DNA of 64,000 nucleotides from Thermoleophilales bacterium (GCA_020636955.1 JACJWY010000009.1:46987-110986); one strand, 5' to 3'. Numbered from the stretch's first letter, positions 26,344 to 35,332 are shown. Notes: generated by a model not told the origin, from the sequence alone. A program made the numbers and translations.

Positions 26344-26419
26344 TCCGGAAACCGACACCTGCCGGCCCCTTAGAGCGGGGTTCGCCGCGACAGTCACGTG
26401 TTGCGTGTGTTCCTATAGC

Positions 26420-26450
26420 TAGACTGACCCGACAGTTCTAGGGACGGAGG
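26420..26450 (+). promoter_or_regulatory. promoter and ribosome binding site of the surface-protein gene
   Basis: TAGACT 26420-26425 is a -10 box with a leader of about 25 bases, and GGGACGGAGG 26441-26450 lies 6 bases before TTG 26457, which fixes that rare start. Confidence 0.55.
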
Positions 26451-26456
26451 GTTCTC

Positions 26457-28529
26457 TTGCGGGAAGGCTGTGCAAAAACCGGATCAATCAGAGGCACGAT
26501 TGCGGCGCTTGCTTTCACCTGCCTGATCCTGGCGTCGCCATCGATCGCTTCCGCCGGCTGGACGGCCCCGGTCACGGTTTCCGGAGTCGGGAGCAGTGTC
26601 AGCCAGACCCGAGTGGCCGGTGGCAGTGACGGAAACTCCTGGGTGGTCTGGAAGCGGGAGGTCGGCGGTTTCGACGTGATCCAGGGAACCAGGGTGACTA
26701 TTGACGGAGCCCACGGCTCGATAATCACTCTTTCGCCCGCCGGGCAGGACGTGACCGACCCGGTCCTGGTCTCAAGGGCCGACGGCTCGGCCATGGTTGG
26801 CTGGACCAACAAGAGCGGGACTTCAGACTTCATGCAGACCGTGGCGATTGCCGCCGACGGGACGGCCGGGAGCGTGGTCGACAGGTCCACGAACGGTCCC
26901 GCCGGCCAGGATGCGAAGGATCTTTCGATTGCGCTCGGTGACGACGGAACCGCGGGCGCCAGCTGGCTGCGTTACAACGGATCGATCTGGGTCGCCCAGG
27001 CGGTCATGGTCGGGACGGACGGCAGCTCCGGGACAATTCAGGATATGTCCGGAACCGAAGCCGCCGTCGGGGCGCCGGACATCGGTGCGGCACCCCCGTC
27101 AACGGTCGGCGGTTCCTACGCCTACCGCGTCTTCTGGCCCCAGGGCTCCGGGACCAGCAGCAACGTCGGCACCAGGCAGATCAATGCCGACGGCACGACC
27201 ACCGACGTCGTCCTGTTGTTCGCCGATGGAGCCGCCTGCCAGGATCCCTTCGACGTAAACGTCACCTACAGCTCTGGCGGTGACCTCAACGCATTCTGGG
27301 TCTGTTACCGCCAGAACACAGACACCAGCACTGGCACCGAGTACTACAACTGGTCGGCCCAGTGGCTGCGGCTGAGTTCAGGGATACCGGTGACTTCACC
27401 GGCCGTGGTCAGCAACGCCTCACCAACCGAGCCCGGGGTGCCCTACAAGATCGTCGGCCTGTACGCGACCCAGGTCTTCGGCGGGCAGCCCGTCGTCGCC
27501 TGGACCCATGAACTCGATGGGGGTGGGGACCGGATGGAAACCGGCCGGGTCGTGCCGATCCTCCCGATCGGCGCCGCTTTCCAGGCCTGGGCCAATGCCT
27601 CCCCGGATCTGGCGGCAGCCGGTGATCCGGTGATCGCGGCCAATTCATCGGCGGCCGCGGTTTCGGGATACACCATTCCGGGTGCTCTACCCGGTCAGTC
27701 CTCGGTTTCCTGGACGCGGTTTTCCAACAGCTCATACGAACCGTTCACCCCCACCGGAAGCTTCCTATACAGCGCCGATCCGGGATTCTCGGTCGCCTCG
27801 AACGGCAAGAGCCTCGCCGCCTTCACCGGGATCGACGGCTCCAGCGTCGGCAGCGCCCGGGTCATGACCTACACCAGTCCCGGGATCCGGCTGGATCCGA
27901 ACGGATTCAATTACGGAAAGGTCGACATCGGTGAGTCCAACAGCCGCTTCGCGACCATCAAAAGCAACGGACAGACCCCTGCCGAAGTTACCGGCATCTC
28001 GATTTCCGGGCCCGGTGCGGCGAGTTACTCGCTGAGCGGAGCGACCAGCTGCGTGAAGACTCTGGATACCAATTCCACCTGCCAGTTCGGCGTCAAGTTC
28101 AAACCCGGTTCGACCGCCAGCCAGAACGCGACGGTGACTGTGAGCACCGAGGTCGGGGTCCGTCAGATCAGCCTGACCGGCCGTGGTCTCAACCGGACCC
28201 GAAACCGGATCACCGTTGCCCCCGGCAGCAGGTCGGCCCGCAAGGGCAAGGTGGTGCGCTTCAAAGTCAAGGCGAAGAACGTGGGCGGCGTCACTTCGAA
28301 TTCGACCCGCATCTGCGTCAATCTCCAGAAGCGGGCCCTCAAGCTCGCCGGCAACCGCTGTCGTTCGCTCGGCTCGCTGCCGGCCGGGGCCACTCGCAAC
28401 CTGAGCTACCGCATCCGGGTCACCTGGCGTGCGCGGCGGGGAGTCAGGCTGCCGGTCACCTTCGTGATGCGGGCCAACAACGCCGTGGTGCGGCAGGTCG
28501 TCGCCCGGGTCTGGCGCAAGGGTAACTAG
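26457..28529 (+). CDS. large secreted surface protein with an ASH-like domain
   Basis: 690 residues. Signal peptide: hydrophobic 14-28, cleavage after ASA near 33. Residues 35-470 are a Gly/Ser/Asp-rich beta-type region with loosely repeated segments (WVVWKR, MVGWTNK, GASWLRYNG, VVAWTHEL) that look like blades of a propeller. About 477-575 is an ASH or choice-of-anchor-D type beta-sandwich (FNYGKVDIGESNS, CQFGVKFKPGS, ISLTGRG). About 580-690 is a basic domain (RKGKVVRFKVKAKNVGG) of the CARDB/DUF11 type common in Solirubrobacterales. No sortase motif or membrane anchor. Role probably extracellular binding, not determined. Confidence 0.8.
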   Translation: MREGCAKTGSIRGTIAALAFTCLILASPSIASAGWTAPVTVSGVGSSVSQTRVAGGSDGNSWVVWKREVGGFDVIQGTRVTIDGAHGSIITLSPAGQDVTDPVLVSRADGSAMVGWTNKSGTSDFMQTVAIAADGTAGSVVDRSTNGPAGQDAKDLSIALGDDGTAGASWLRYNGSIWVAQAVMVGTDGSSGTIQDMSGTEAAVGAPDIGAAPPSTVGGSYAYRVFWPQGSGTSSNVGTRQINADGTTTDVVLLFADGAACQDPFDVNVTYSSGGDLNAFWVCYRQNTDTSTGTEYYNWSAQWLRLSSGIPVTSPAVVSNASPTEPGVPYKIVGLYATQVFGGQPVVAWTHELDGGGDRMETGRVVPILPIGAAFQAWANASPDLAAAGDPVIAANSSAAAVSGYTIPGALPGQSSVSWTRFSNSSYEPFTPTGSFLYSADPGFSVASNGKSLAAFTGIDGSSVGSARVMTYTSPGIRLDPNGFNYGKVDIGESNSRFATIKSNGQTPAEVTGISISGPGAASYSLSGATSCVKTLDTNSTCQFGVKFKPGSTASQNATVTVSTEVGVRQISLTGRGLNRTRNRITVAPGSRSARKGKVVRFKVKAKNVGGVTSNSTRICVNLQKRALKLAGNRCRSLGSLPAGATRNLSYRIRVTWRARRGVRLPVTFVMRANNAVVRQVVARVWRKGN

Positions 28530-28579
28530 CCCGGCTGGCCTGCCGGACCGCGCTGCAAGCCGCCCGGCCGGCCCGGGCT
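28528..28579. terminator. possible bidirectional terminator
   Basis: AGCCCGG 28528-28534 pairs with CCGGGCT 28573-28579, extended after a small bulge by TGGCC with GGCCG. It spans the gap between the surface-protein gene and the convergent lysozyme-like gene. Confidence 0.45.
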
Positions 28580-29301
28580 CAACCCAGGCCGTAGGCGATG
28601 AAGTCCGCGTGGCGCCAGGTCTTGTCGGCTTTGCGCTGGGCGATCGCCTCGAGGTAAGGCTCGACCGGGCGGTCCGGCGGCCCCCACCAGCGGCCCGAAT
28701 ACCAGGCCCCCATGCTCCCCTGGAGGTCGCCGGCCCGGTACTTCTTTCCGTTGCCGGTGACTGTGTTGAGCCAGGTCTGTGTGCCGTCGTAGTAGGAGCG
28801 GATGATCGCCCCGTAATAGTCGGCGTTGAAGGCGGTGAAGTACCGGACGATCTTGCATTTTCCGCGGCAGTGGTAGGGCCGCCGGATCTGGTAGAGGCCG
28901 AAGGAATCGCCATTGTCGCCGCGGACGTCCATGTCCCACCAGGATTCGACCACGGCCGCCGCCCGCATCGTGTCGGTGTCGATTCCCCACTTGAGCGAGG
29001 CCCACTGGATGATCTCGTCGGTCGTGCCCTTGAAACGGCCGTCAACGAACTGTTTGTAGGGCATGTCGCTTCGTTTGCGCCAGGCTCTGAGCAGTTTCTT
29101 CCCCGGAACCCGGTGGTTGTCCCTGTAGTTCATCGGGCGCGGCTCGTAATGGTTCCGGTTGACCAGCTTTGCCGCCGCCTTGCTGGTCCTCGGACCCCAG
29201 CCGACCGGTTTCGTCTTCTGGTATTTCGCCTGGACCGCGCCGGGCGCGGCGAGCAGCCCGGCAAGGGCAATGGCGAGGCAGATCAGCCGGCAGCGCTTCA
29301 C
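28579..29301 (-). CDS. secreted lysozyme-like (SLT superfamily) protein
   Basis: 240 residues with a signal peptide (cleavage after VQA near 25). The core has the lytic transglycosylase pattern: Glu119-Ser120 in AAVVESWWD, followed at 135-140 by GLYQIR, the usual second motif of soluble lytic transglycosylases and goose-type lysozymes. Cysteines in YHCRGKCK (about 143-150) could form a disulfide. It likely cuts or binds peptidoglycan. Its ATG overlaps the stop of the tetR gene (29298-29301), so the two are translated as a coupled pair, an unusual partner for such an enzyme. Confidence 0.78.
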   Translation of the reverse strand: MKRCRLICLAIALAGLLAAPGAVQAKYQKTKPVGWGPRTSKAAAKLVNRNHYEPRPMNYRDNHRVPGKKLLRAWRKRSDMPYKQFVDGRFKGTTDEIIQWASLKWGIDTDTMRAAAVVESWWDMDVRGDNGDSFGLYQIRRPYHCRGKCKIVRYFTAFNADYYGAIIRSYYDGTQTWLNTVTGNGKKYRAGDLQGSMGAWYSGRWWGPPDRPVEPYLEAIAQRKADKTWRHADFIAYGLG

Positions 29302-29849
29302 AGCTCGTCCTCCGGAGTTACTTCCAGGTATCTGATCATCTCGAAGGGCTCGTCCAGAGCCGTCATCGCGTTGAGCAGCATTCCGGTCGCGAAGAAGCGT
29401 GCGACTTCCGGCCGGGTCGCCTGGCTGATTTCAAGGACTTCCTCGAAGAGCCGGTTGAAGCCTTCACGGATCGGTTCTCTGAGGTCATCGTTTCCGGCCG
29501 CGGCGAAAACCTGGAGGTGGCAACGGACCCGATCGTCGTCGTGAAGCAGGCCCAGGTAGGCGAGTCCCATCTTGCGGATCCGCTCGTAGGGGCTGTCTTC
29601 CGGTCTGGCGATCTCACGGAACGTCTCAAGGATCCGCTCGTTCAGCGCGTCGTGGCAGGTCAGGAAGAGGTGGCGTTTGTTCTCGAAAAGGGCGTAGATG
29701 TAGGGCTGCCGGATTCCGGCGCGTTCGGCGATCATCGAGGTCGATGTGCCTGCGTATCCGCAGCGACCGAATTCGATCAGCGCCGCGTCAATGACCTCGG
29801 TGCGCCGAGCTTCCTGCGAAACCCTCGGTTTTCTCGTCTGCTCGTTCAT
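29298..29849 (-). CDS. TetR family transcriptional regulator
   Basis: 183 residues. The N-terminal helix-turn-helix (about 14-60: EVIDAALIEFGRCGYAGTSTSMIAERAGIRQPYIYALFENKRHLF) is typical; the helical C-terminal ligand domain has no recognisable specificity. ATG 29849 follows GAAGGG at a suitable distance. The gene overlaps the lysozyme-like gene by four bases and would be expected to control this pair or a neighbour; no inverted repeat strong enough to name as its operator was found. Confidence 0.88.
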   Translation of the reverse strand: MNEQTRKPRVSQEARRTEVIDAALIEFGRCGYAGTSTSMIAERAGIRQPYIYALFENKRHLFLTCHDALNERILETFREIARPEDSPYERIRKMGLAYLGLLHDDDRVRCHLQVFAAAGNDDLREPIREGFNRLFEEVLEISQATRPEVARFFATGMLLNAMTALDEPFEMIRYLEVTPEDEL

Positions 29850-29873
29850 CCGTGAGCCCTTCCATGATCCGGG

Positions 29874-31703
29874 TCATTCGTCCCCTGTTCGGGCACGCAG
29901 AACCTGGTCGGCCGCAGCCTGTGCCGCTTCGATCTGGCCCTGGACCAGGTCGAGACCGTTGTCCCAGAATGAGGGGTCACTCAAATCAACCCCGACCAGG
30001 GCTCCGAGTTGCTCCGGGGATCGGGATCCGCCCGCCGAAAGCATCTCCAGGTAGCCGGGGACTATCGCTTCGCCTTGTTCCTCGTAAAGCCGGTAGACCG
30101 AAAGGGCCAGCAGCTGTCCGTAGGCGTAGGCATAGACGTAACCGGGTGAACCGATGAAGTGGGGGACATAGGACCACCAGGACCGGTATCCGTCAGTGAC
30201 TTCGACCGAGTCACCCAACAACTCCTTCTGGGTCTCGGCCCATAGTTCGCCGAAGTGGTCGACCGAAAGCTCGCCTTCACCGCGGCGCGCGTTGTGAACC
30301 CGGTCTTCGAACTGGTTCATGGCGATCTGCCGGAATATCGTTGCGATCTGGCCTTCCACCGATTCGGAAAGGAGCCCCAGGCGGGAAGCGGGATCCTTCT
30401 CCGCTTCCAGCAGCCTTCCGAAAACGAGTTCCTCGGCGAAGACAGAAGCCGTCTCGGCGACGGTGAGCGGAGTGTCCTGGTGGAATATCCCCTGCCTTGC
30501 GGCCAGGGTCTGATGCAGACCGTGGCCGAGCTCATGGGCGAGCGTGAGCACGTCACGACGTCGGTCGGTGTAGTTCAGCATCACGTAGGGATGGACCGAG
30601 GGCACGGTCGATGCCGAGAAGGCGCCGCCCCGCTTGTTCGGAGCGGGCGGGGCATCGATCCAGCGGCCTTCGAAGAACCTCCCGACCACTTCGCCCGCCT
30701 CGGGTGCCAGTGAGTCGAAGGCGTTCTGGACTATCTCCCGGCCCTCGTCCCACTCGATGGTTTCGTCATCGGTGGCAATCGCAGCCATGCGGTCATAGTC
30801 GGCCAGCCGGTCGATCTCGAGCAGCTTCGCCTTGGTCCGGTACCAGGAGCGGGCCATCTCGTAGCGCCCCTTGACCGCCTCGACCAGGGCCTGGACCGAC
30901 TCGTCCGAGGCTTCGTTGCTGAGGTTCCGGGTCGCGAGCCAGTGAGGGTAGGAACGCAACCGGTCCTTGATCGACTTGTCCTGGAGCAGGGTGTTGAAGA
31001 CGTAGGCCCTGGTTCTGAGCCCGGGTTCGAGCGATTCGGTGATCGCTTCCGCGGCCGTCCGCCGCACTTCCCGGTCGGGATCGTGAAGGCGGGAGAGCGC
31101 GATGTCGAGGCTCACCGGTTCCTCGGCTCCGGGCAACCCGACCCGGATCGCCGAGGTCAGCTCGTCAAAGAGCCGCGACCAGGCTCCGGCCCCGGTTACC
31201 GAAAGCTCGGTCGCTATCCGCTCCTCCGGGGCGCTCAGCAGGTGGTCGCGGTAGCGGCGTTCGCTTCGCAGATGGTGTGCGCAGAATTCCAGCCCGGGGG
31301 TGGCCAGCAGCTCCTCCGCCCTGTCGTTCTCCAGCGCCGCCCATTCGAGGTCGAAAAACAGCAGCCGGGTCTGGATCTGCGTCGCCCGCTCCGATCCCAT
31401 CTGGAGCAGGGCCCCGTTCGAGGGGTCGGCGGTGTCAGCGGCGAAGCGTAGGTGGGCGTAGTTGAGGGCACGCCCGGCCCGGTCCGAGATGTCGGCCAGC
31501 TTGGTCATCGCCACGATCAGGCCGGGACCGTCGAGTTCAGCGACTTTCCCTTCGTAATCGTCAGCAAACTTCTCGGAAGCCTTTTCGGCTTCGTCGAGCA
31601 GGGCGGCCACCGAGGCCTGCGGGTCGGAAATGTCTCCCTCGAGCAGGTCGTCGAGATTCCAGGTGACTTCCGCCAGGGCCGTGGCTGCTTCGGAGTCGCT
31701 CAC
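29874..31703 (-). CDS. pepF: M3 family oligoendopeptidase F
   Basis: Cytoplasmic zinc peptidase of the thimet/PepF type. HELGH at residues 390-394 with the downstream Glu in TVAETASVFAEELV (about 412-425) forms the zinc site; YVYAYAYGQLLALS near the C terminus is the substrate-binding tyrosine segment of PepF. 609 residues, normal. The frame stays open to 31811, but GTG 31703 overlaps the stop of the upstream gene (GTGA) and gives the family's N terminus. Co-transcribed with the DUF3817 gene. Confidence 0.9.
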   Translation of the reverse strand: MSDSEAATALAEVTWNLDDLLEGDISDPQASVAALLDEAEKASEKFADDYEGKVAELDGPGLIVAMTKLADISDRAGRALNYAHLRFAADTADPSNGALLQMGSERATQIQTRLLFFDLEWAALENDRAEELLATPGLEFCAHHLRSERRYRDHLLSAPEERIATELSVTGAGAWSRLFDELTSAIRVGLPGAEEPVSLDIALSRLHDPDREVRRTAAEAITESLEPGLRTRAYVFNTLLQDKSIKDRLRSYPHWLATRNLSNEASDESVQALVEAVKGRYEMARSWYRTKAKLLEIDRLADYDRMAAIATDDETIEWDEGREIVQNAFDSLAPEAGEVVGRFFEGRWIDAPPAPNKRGGAFSASTVPSVHPYVMLNYTDRRRDVLTLAHELGHGLHQTLAARQGIFHQDTPLTVAETASVFAEELVFGRLLEAEKDPASRLGLLSESVEGQIATIFRQIAMNQFEDRVHNARRGEGELSVDHFGELWAETQKELLGDSVEVTDGYRSWWSYVPHFIGSPGYVYAYAYGQLLALSVYRLYEEQGEAIVPGYLEMLSAGGSRSPEQLGALVGVDLSDPSFWDNGLDLVQGQIEAAQAAADQVLRARTGDE

Positions 31704-32041
31704 GAGCCGGCCTTCTCTTTCAGTTGGCGGCGAACGACGACATCGCCGATCAGGGATCCGATCGCGCCGCCGGTGACCAGGGTCAGCAGCGGAAACCACC
31801 AGCCCCACCATTTTTCGAGTGAGCCGTAGGCGCAGAGTCCGATCAGGACCAGGAAGAAGAAGCCGTGGATCGGCCCGAGGACCGAGACGATGTCGTGCTT
31901 GTCGGCGAACCAGCGGGAGGCCCAGACCAGCGGGATCAAGAGGAGGAAGTCCAGGATCGCGACGCCGGCGATTATGTTCAGGAAGCGGATTTCCCGGGCG
32001 CCGCCCGGAGCCTCGTGGGCGAGGTCTTCAGAGGTACTCAT
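31700..32041 (-). CDS. DUF3817 integral membrane protein
   Basis: 113 residues with three hydrophobic helices. The segments VSVLGPIHGFFFLVLIGLCAY (about 53-73), WWFPLLTLVTGGAIGSL and the RFLNIIAGVAILDFLLL N-terminal helix match DUF3817, small membrane proteins widespread in actinobacteria, role unknown. Its stop overlaps the pepF start. TAGCTT on the minus strand lies 9 bases before ATG 32041 and may be its -10 box. Confidence 0.85.
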   Translation of the reverse strand: MSTSEDLAHEAPGGAREIRFLNIIAGVAILDFLLLIPLVWASRWFADKHDIVSVLGPIHGFFFLVLIGLCAYGSLEKWWGWWFPLLTLVTGGAIGSLIGDVVVRRQLKEKAGS

Positions 32042-32070
32042 TGATCGGTGAAGCTATCAATCCGCCGTCG

Positions 32071-32126
32071 CCGGTCCGGACTTCGGCGAGAGCCGGTCCA
32101 GACTTCGGCGGGAGCCGGTCCGGGCC
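32071..32126. repeat. 22-bp tandem repeat, about 2.5 copies
   Basis: Units at 32071-32092 and 32093-32114 differ at two positions; a partial third copy (CCGGTCCGGGCC) follows. It lies between the DUF3817 gene and the next minus-strand gene. The rest of this 129-base gap holds nothing I recognise. Confidence 0.7.
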
Positions 32127-32170
32127 CCGACGGGTGACGGTCGGGCCTCGATCCGCCGCCCGCACGGGCC

Positions 32171-32548
32171 TCAGTGGGTGAGGTTGACCCCCGCGTAGAC
32201 GGTGGCCAGGGTCAAAAGGAAGGTGATGCCCATCAGGACGTGACTGTTTCCCCTCATCATGTGGAGCAGCACGGCAACGATCGTGGCGATGACCAGGGTC
32301 ATCTTGACCTGAAAGGGCCCGTAATCCCAGAGCTGGAAATGGGAGGCCATGGCCATGCCGGTGATCAGGAGTACCCCCAGCGCAATCAGCGAACCGACAC
32401 CGAAACGCCGGGCGACCTGCCTGATCTGTTCCGGCTGGGCCGGTTCGGCCCGCATGACCGGAACCACGGTGAAGGCGAGCATCATCTGACCACCCAGGAA
32501 GAAGGCCATGGCAACGACGTGGACGAAGATCATCACGGTCCAGAACAT
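32171..32548 (-). CDS. small membrane protein, CopD-like
   Basis: 125 residues with four predicted helices (about 3-25, 48-68, 78-96, 103-122). An early His in FVHVVAMAFFLGGQMML and another in LLHMMRG recall CopD/DUF4149-type proteins that may bind heme or copper, but this is only a resemblance. The frame runs upstream to 32848 through low-quality sequence antisense to radA; ATG 32548 is the start because TAACCT ends 7 bases before it and the first helix begins at residue 3. Confidence 0.72.
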   Translation of the reverse strand: MFWTVMIFVHVVAMAFFLGGQMMLAFTVVPVMRAEPAQPEQIRQVARRFGVGSLIALGVLLITGMAMASHFQLWDYGPFQVKMTLVIATIVAVLLHMMRGNSHVLMGITFLLTLATVYAGVNLTH

Positions 32549-32561
32549 GAGGTGAAGGTTA
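32549..32561 (-). promoter_or_regulatory. leaderless-type -10 box for the CopD-like gene
   Basis: TAACCT (complement of 32556-32561) ends 7 bases before ATG 32548. The divergent radA gene carries the identical hexamer. Confidence 0.55.
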
Positions 32562-32643
32562 TTGCCGGCGGGCGCCCGGATTCTGCGGATTTCCCGCAGT
32601 CCGGACTCACGGGCAAGGGGGAGAAGACGTCCTTCTGCCCCCT

Positions 32644-32655
32644 TAACCTCATGTG
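32644..32655 (+). promoter_or_regulatory. leaderless-type -10 box for radA
   Basis: TAACCT 32644-32649 ends 6 bases before GTG 32656 and favours this start over GTG 32653. Confidence 0.5.
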
Positions 32656-34068
32656 GTGGCAAAGATCCGCTCACAGCACGTCTGCCAGAGTTGCGGTCAC
32701 GTGGCGATGGCCTGGACCGGCCAGTGCCCGGACTGCCGTGAATGGAACACCCTGGTCGAACAGGCCGCACCCCGGCCCGCCTCCGCGCCTGCGTCCGGAA
32801 AGGCCGGGAATGGCAGAAACCTGAAACCGGGAGCGCCGGGACGTTCAATCCCGCTGCGGGAAGTGGAAATGGTCAACCTGGAGCGATTCAGCACCGGGAT
32901 CGGTGAACTCGACCGGGTGCTCGGCGGGGGAATAGTGCCGGGGTCCCTAATCCTTCTCGGAGGCTCTCCCGGGATCGGCAAGAGCACGGTGACCGGCATG
33001 GCCCTGGCCAACCTTCAGGCGGCCGGGATCGAGACCCTCTACGTTTCGGCCGAGGAATCGGCAGCGCAGGTCAGAATGCGGGCCGAGCGGCTCGGCCCGG
33101 CCGCGCTCGGGGTCAAGGTGCTGGCCGAAAGTTCGCTGGAAACGGTGCTCGGCACGATCGAAAGCGAACGGCCTTCGGTCTGTGTGATCGATTCGGTCCA
33201 GACCATGCATAGCGCCGGGCTGAGCGGCGCCCCGGGCTCGGTCGGGCAGGTCCGGGAAGCGGCAAACGCGCTGGCCGAGCAGGCGAAGCGGCTCGGGGTG
33301 GCGATCATCCTGGTAGGCCATGTGACCAAGGAGGGGAGCCTGGCGGGCCCGCGGGTGCTCGAACATCTGGTCGACTGCGTGCTGAGCTTCGAAGGCGAGC
33401 GCGAGCGGACCTGGCGGACGCTCCGGGCGATCAAGAACCGGTTCGGGGCGACCTCGGAGGTCGGTGTCTTCGAGATGCGCTCGGGCGGTCTGACCGAGGT
33501 GCTGGATCCGTCCGCCCGCTTTGTCGAGGAGGCAACCGGGGCCCAGGGTTCGGTGGTGCTCGCCTCGATGGAGGGCACCCGGCCGGTCCTGGTCGAGGTG
33601 CAGGCACTGGTTTCACCGAGCGAGCTGGAAGTGCCACGACGGGTGGTCAACGGAATCGATCGCAACCGGCTCGGCATGATCCTCGCGGTGCTGGCCCGCC
33701 ACGCCCGCCTCGGCCTCGGCACGGCCGACGTCTTCGTCAACGTGGTCGGCGGGGTCCGGGTGGACGAGCCCGGAGCAGACCTTGCAGTTGCCCTGGCGGT
33801 GGCTTCGGCCCAGCGGGGGGAACCGCTGACCGGACCGGACGGCCGGCCCATGGCCTGTTTCGGAGAGCTTGGGCTGACCGGTGATCTCAGGTACGTAGCT
33901 CACGCCGACCGGCGGGTGTCGGAGGCAGCCAAATTCGGGCTCTCGCCGGTGCTTGGTCCGGCGGGTGGAGAGAGCCCTGGCGGGCTCGCGCCCTGTGCCA
34001 GCATCAGGCAGGCCCTGAAGTTCGCATTTTCCGGAAATCAGGCGAGCCCGGAATCGGCTGCAGCCTGA
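32656..34068 (+). CDS. radA: DNA repair protein RadA (Sms)
   Basis: Branch-migration helicase acting in recombination. The N-terminal zinc finger CQSCGHVAMAWTGQCPDC is at about residues 9-26; Walker A GSPGIGKST at about 98-106; the RadA-specific KNRFG motif at about 259-263; and a Lon-protease-like C-terminal domain (VNVVGGVRVDEPGADLAVALA, about 358-378) follows. 470 residues, normal. It precedes disA as in Bacillus. Confidence 0.95.
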   Translation: MAKIRSQHVCQSCGHVAMAWTGQCPDCREWNTLVEQAAPRPASAPASGKAGNGRNLKPGAPGRSIPLREVEMVNLERFSTGIGELDRVLGGGIVPGSLILLGGSPGIGKSTVTGMALANLQAAGIETLYVSAEESAAQVRMRAERLGPAALGVKVLAESSLETVLGTIESERPSVCVIDSVQTMHSAGLSGAPGSVGQVREAANALAEQAKRLGVAIILVGHVTKEGSLAGPRVLEHLVDCVLSFEGERERTWRTLRAIKNRFGATSEVGVFEMRSGGLTEVLDPSARFVEEATGAQGSVVLASMEGTRPVLVEVQALVSPSELEVPRRVVNGIDRNRLGMILAVLARHARLGLGTADVFVNVVGGVRVDEPGADLAVALAVASAQRGEPLTGPDGRPMACFGELGLTGDLRYVAHADRRVSEAAKFGLSPVLGPAGGESPGGLAPCASIRQALKFAFSGNQASPESAAA

Positions 34069-34178
34069 GGTTCAGGCGCGTCTAAATTCGGCTCCCGGGG
34101 CGGGATTCTAGGACCCTCAAGGAGCCGGCAATCACCCTCTCAAAGGTACGGCAGACCGCATGGGAATGCGGAATCTGG

Positions 34179-34191
34179 CATAATTCCCTGA
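34179..34191 (+). promoter_or_regulatory. leaderless-type -10 box for disA
   Basis: CATAAT 34179-34184 ends 7 bases before ATG 34192. Upstream, CGGCTCC and GGAGCCG (about 34089-34127) form an inverted repeat that may terminate radA. Confidence 0.5.
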
Positions 34192-35304
34192 ATGTCTCCA
34201 GCAGTTGAGAGTGATCTGGCACACCTTTCTGAACGTCAGGATCCCAGACTGCTGCGTGCGATTGATGCCGTCGCCCCGGGCACGGAACTGCGTGAGGGGA
34301 TCGACAACATCCTTCACGCCCGTACCGGCGGGCTGATCGTGGTCGGTGAAACCGAGGATTTCGCCTTCATGCTCTCGGGCGGCATCCGGCTGGACATCGA
34401 CTACAGCCCGGCGATGCTCTACCAGGTGGCAAAAATGGACGGAGCCATTCTGGTCAACGCCGACGGCAGCAAGATCACCTGGGCCAACGTCCAGATGATG
34501 CCCGACCCGACCATCCACTCGGTTGAAACCGGTACCCGCCACCGCACCGCCGAGCGAATCTCGAAGCAGGTAGATGCGCTGGTCATCGCGATCTCCGAGC
34601 GGCGTCAGGTGGTTTCCCTTTACCTCGACGGGGTCAAGTACATCCTTCAGGACATCCCCGCGGTGCTGGCCAAGTCCAATCAGGCCCTCGCCACCCTGAA
34701 CAAGTACAGGACCAGGCTGGACGAGCTCTCGGGCCGGCTCACCCTCGCCGAGTTCAGCGGTGGCGTCGTGCTCTACGACGCCCTGGCCGTTCTACAGCGT
34801 TCCGAACTGGTTTCGCGCATGGCCACCGAGGTTGAGCGCTACGTGATCGAGCTCGGAACCGAGGGCCGGTTGATTGAGATGCAGCTGGAAGAGACCATGG
34901 TCGGCGTTGCTTCGGAGCGACTCGCCCTGATGAGGGATTACGCGGTCGAGGACACGGAAGAGAACGTCCAGTACATGCTTGAAGCGCTGGCTGGCCTTTC
35001 CCACCAGGACGTTCTCGATTTTGGTCGCCTGGCCGAACTGCTGGGCTATGACCGCAAGGTGAACACCCTTGACCTGGTTACCGAGCCACGCGGGTACAGG
35101 ATGCTGGGCCACGTTCCGCGGTTGCCGCGGCTGGTAATCCAGAAGATCGTGCAGAATTTCGGTGGCGTCGAAGCGGTGCTGGCGGCCAGCGACGACGAAC
35201 TTGCCGCGGTGGACGGGGTCGGCCCGGCCCGGCCCAAGGAGATTCGCGAAGGAGTCAGGCGACTTCGTGAATCCGTGATGGCAGACAGGTTTTTGAACAC
35301 ATGA
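34192..35304 (+). CDS. disA: DNA integrity scanning protein DisA, diadenylate cyclase
   Basis: Octameric enzyme that makes cyclic di-AMP while scanning DNA for branched structures. The DAC domain shows both catalytic motifs: Asp83-Gly84-Ala85 and GTRHR at 114-118. A linker helical region and a C-terminal helix-hairpin-helix DNA-binding domain (about 300-370, with AVDGVGPARPKEIREGV) follow. 370 residues, normal length. Cyclic di-AMP would link DNA integrity to cell-wall and potassium control; no phosphodiesterase is in the window. Confidence 0.95.
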   Translation: MSPAVESDLAHLSERQDPRLLRAIDAVAPGTELREGIDNILHARTGGLIVVGETEDFAFMLSGGIRLDIDYSPAMLYQVAKMDGAILVNADGSKITWANVQMMPDPTIHSVETGTRHRTAERISKQVDALVIAISERRQVVSLYLDGVKYILQDIPAVLAKSNQALATLNKYRTRLDELSGRLTLAEFSGGVVLYDALAVLQRSELVSRMATEVERYVIELGTEGRLIEMQLEETMVGVASERLALMRDYAVEDTEENVQYMLEALAGLSHQDVLDFGRLAELLGYDRKVNTLDLVTEPRGYRMLGHVPRLPRLVIQKIVQNFGGVEAVLAASDDELAAVDGVGPARPKEIREGVRRLRESVMADRFLNT

Positions 35305-35332
35305 CGACGCAGTCGGTCGTCAGCTAAGAGAC

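Noticed and set aside
23863..26397. 844-codon open frame antisense to clpC
   Set aside because: Composition is that of a shadow frame in high-GC coding DNA (His-, Asp- and Leu-rich), it lies fully opposite a certain gene and has no domain.
27765..29045. 426-codon minus-strand frame across the surface-protein end and the lysozyme-like gene
   Set aside because: It overlaps two better supported genes and is rich in Arg, Ser and Pro as expected for an out-of-phase frame.
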